NCBI GenBank assembly: GCA_949293255.1
Contig: CASFCL010000006.1
Span: forward strand, 1 to 64,000
Origin: an uncultured bacterium
GTDB lineage: Bacteria > Bacillota_I > Bacilli_A > RFN20 > CAG-826
Length of the DNA stretch: 64,000 nt
Direction of reading: 5' to 3'
This document shows positions 63,262 through 64,000 of the stretch, one piece after another. Both the position numbers and the translations under genes were made by a program. The first letter of the stretch is position 1. Every line of letters starts with the position of its first letter. A model generated the notes under the pieces. The model saw nothing but the letters and a program-made list of their open reading frames with translations, did not search any database and was not told the origin of the DNA.

Positions 63262-63508
63262 GTTATAAAAACATTACCATATATAAAAGAAGTGTAATTT
63301 GTTTATTATAAATTAATTCTTATTGCAAATATTTATATAATCTTCGAATCCAAAAATGCAGCGTATGTTTAGATTATATTTTGAATTTATTATGAAATTA
63401 TGCCACTAAATCCATGGAATCATATTAAATATTAAAAATAAAATCCTTAAAAAACCATGTATTTTTCAAAAACCTTGCAAATCTTAAATATTTTTTTAAA
63501 AACACAAG

Positions 63509-64000
63509 TTATTTAATTAAAAAAGTAGCATATAAAGGAATCGATTTTATATTATTACTAAATCCAAAGTTTTTCGATGATATTCTAAGCCCATATTTTG
63601 AGCTATATTTTTTCATAAAAGCATTTAAACTTTTTGACTGTGTATGTTCAGCTGATTTTACTTCAATAGGAATAATGCCATCTTTATTATAAAGCAAAAA
63701 ATCAATCTCATAACCACTATTGGATCGATAATAAATTAGAGGTATTCCATTTGAATTTAATTCAGTTGTAACATAGTTTTCTGTTCTTACTCCTTTATAT
63801 TGACCAACAGTATTAAACAAAATATCCTGATAATTTGTTTTAAGCATACTTATTAATATGCCTAAATCATTTATGTATAGTTTAAATATTTCATCATCTA
63901 TTAATCCTAAAGTAGGAATAGATTTATAAATTTTTTCTATTTTTATAGTCATCAATAGAATTTGTGGGTAATAGTTATTCATAAGCAGGTTTAATATCAT
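63509..64000 (-). CDS. DUF4143-domain protein (AAA ATPase C-terminal region), partial
   Basis: The gene runs off the window at 64000. The visible C-terminus shows IFKLYINDLGIL, RTENYVTTELNSNG and YYRSNSGYEIDFLLYNKDG followed by IIPIEVKSAEHTQSKSLNAF, the nuclease-like DUF4143 end of the AAA_14 family. The first 30 residues (MILNLLMNNYYPQILLMTIK) do not match. Another frame of the same DNA gives DIKPAYE and LLPTNSIDDYKNRKNL, so a frameshift near 63930-63990 is possible and the gene may be broken. Confidence 0.65.
   Translation of the reverse strand: MILNLLMNNYYPQILLMTIKIEKIYKSIPTLGLIDDEIFKLYINDLGILISMLKTNYQDILFNTVGQYKGVRTENYVTTELNSNGIPLIYYRSNSGYEIDFLLYNKDGIIPIEVKSAEHTQSKSLNAFMKKYSSKYGLRISSKNFGFSNNIKSIPLYATFLIK

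Overview
The window reads as a chromosomal segment of a low-GC Gram-positive bacterium with the standard code (TGG for Trp, TGA used as a stop, e.g. at the end of the methyltransferase). Gene order around recA, rny, miaB-ricA and rnpB-gpsB is Bacilli-like. The PotABCD transporter, the membrane-anchored glycosidase and several lipoproteins suggest a host- or gut-associated relative of Erysipelotrichia/Mollicutes. That placement is inference; no rRNA is present.

Layout. 1-5 kb is accessory: a decayed IS3/IS150 copy, a large lipoprotein with collagen-like and BspA leucine-rich repeats, and the broken tail of a large serine recombinase beside tRNA-Leu(CAA). 5-12 kb (minus strand) holds potABCD and argS. 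12.1-17 kb (mostly plus) is an apparent insertion beside tRNA-Arg(UCU): a C5 cytosine methyltransferase with its own HTH, a convergent PD-(D/E)XK-like nuclease, an Xre repressor and an intact large serine recombinase. 17-37 kb is a nearly continuous minus-strand housekeeping block: gpsB, rnpB, pgsA, cinA, recA, rny, miaB, ricA, miaA, tcdA, fhs, two ATPase-permease fusions, csp, ychF, ispF, gltX, rpoE, fba. 37-44 kb mixes a DUF3737 protein, a HAD phosphatase, an SDR, tmRNA, an unknown two-TM protein with a Nudix-like segment, and an esterase. 44-49 kb is a four-gene sugar-type ABC importer. 49-53 kb has two tandem secreted endonuclease I lipoproteins, the second frameshifted. 53-55 kb has two RDD membrane proteins. 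55-56.7 kb is a decayed ABC operon. 57-63.3 kb has a duplicated-domain lipoprotein and a doubly membrane-anchored GH3 glycosidase behind tandem cre/LacI-type operators, then an AgrA/AgrC-like two-component pair. The window ends inside a DUF4143 protein fragment.

Most notable signals: (1) a bipartite element, 15 bp plus 14 bp identical arms around a variable 12 bp, in front of both recA and the twin ABC operon, each copy also able to fold over its ribosome-binding site or start codon; (2) a perfect 9-bp inverted repeat just upstream of the HTH-bearing methyltransferase; (3) long extra segments at the same place in both importer ATPases; (4) a dispersed TTTTGCARGGTTTTT-like word; (5) the unknown Nudix-like membrane protein next to tmRNA; (6) several genes whose promoter abuts the start codon; (7) two decayed loci whose frameshifts can be read directly.
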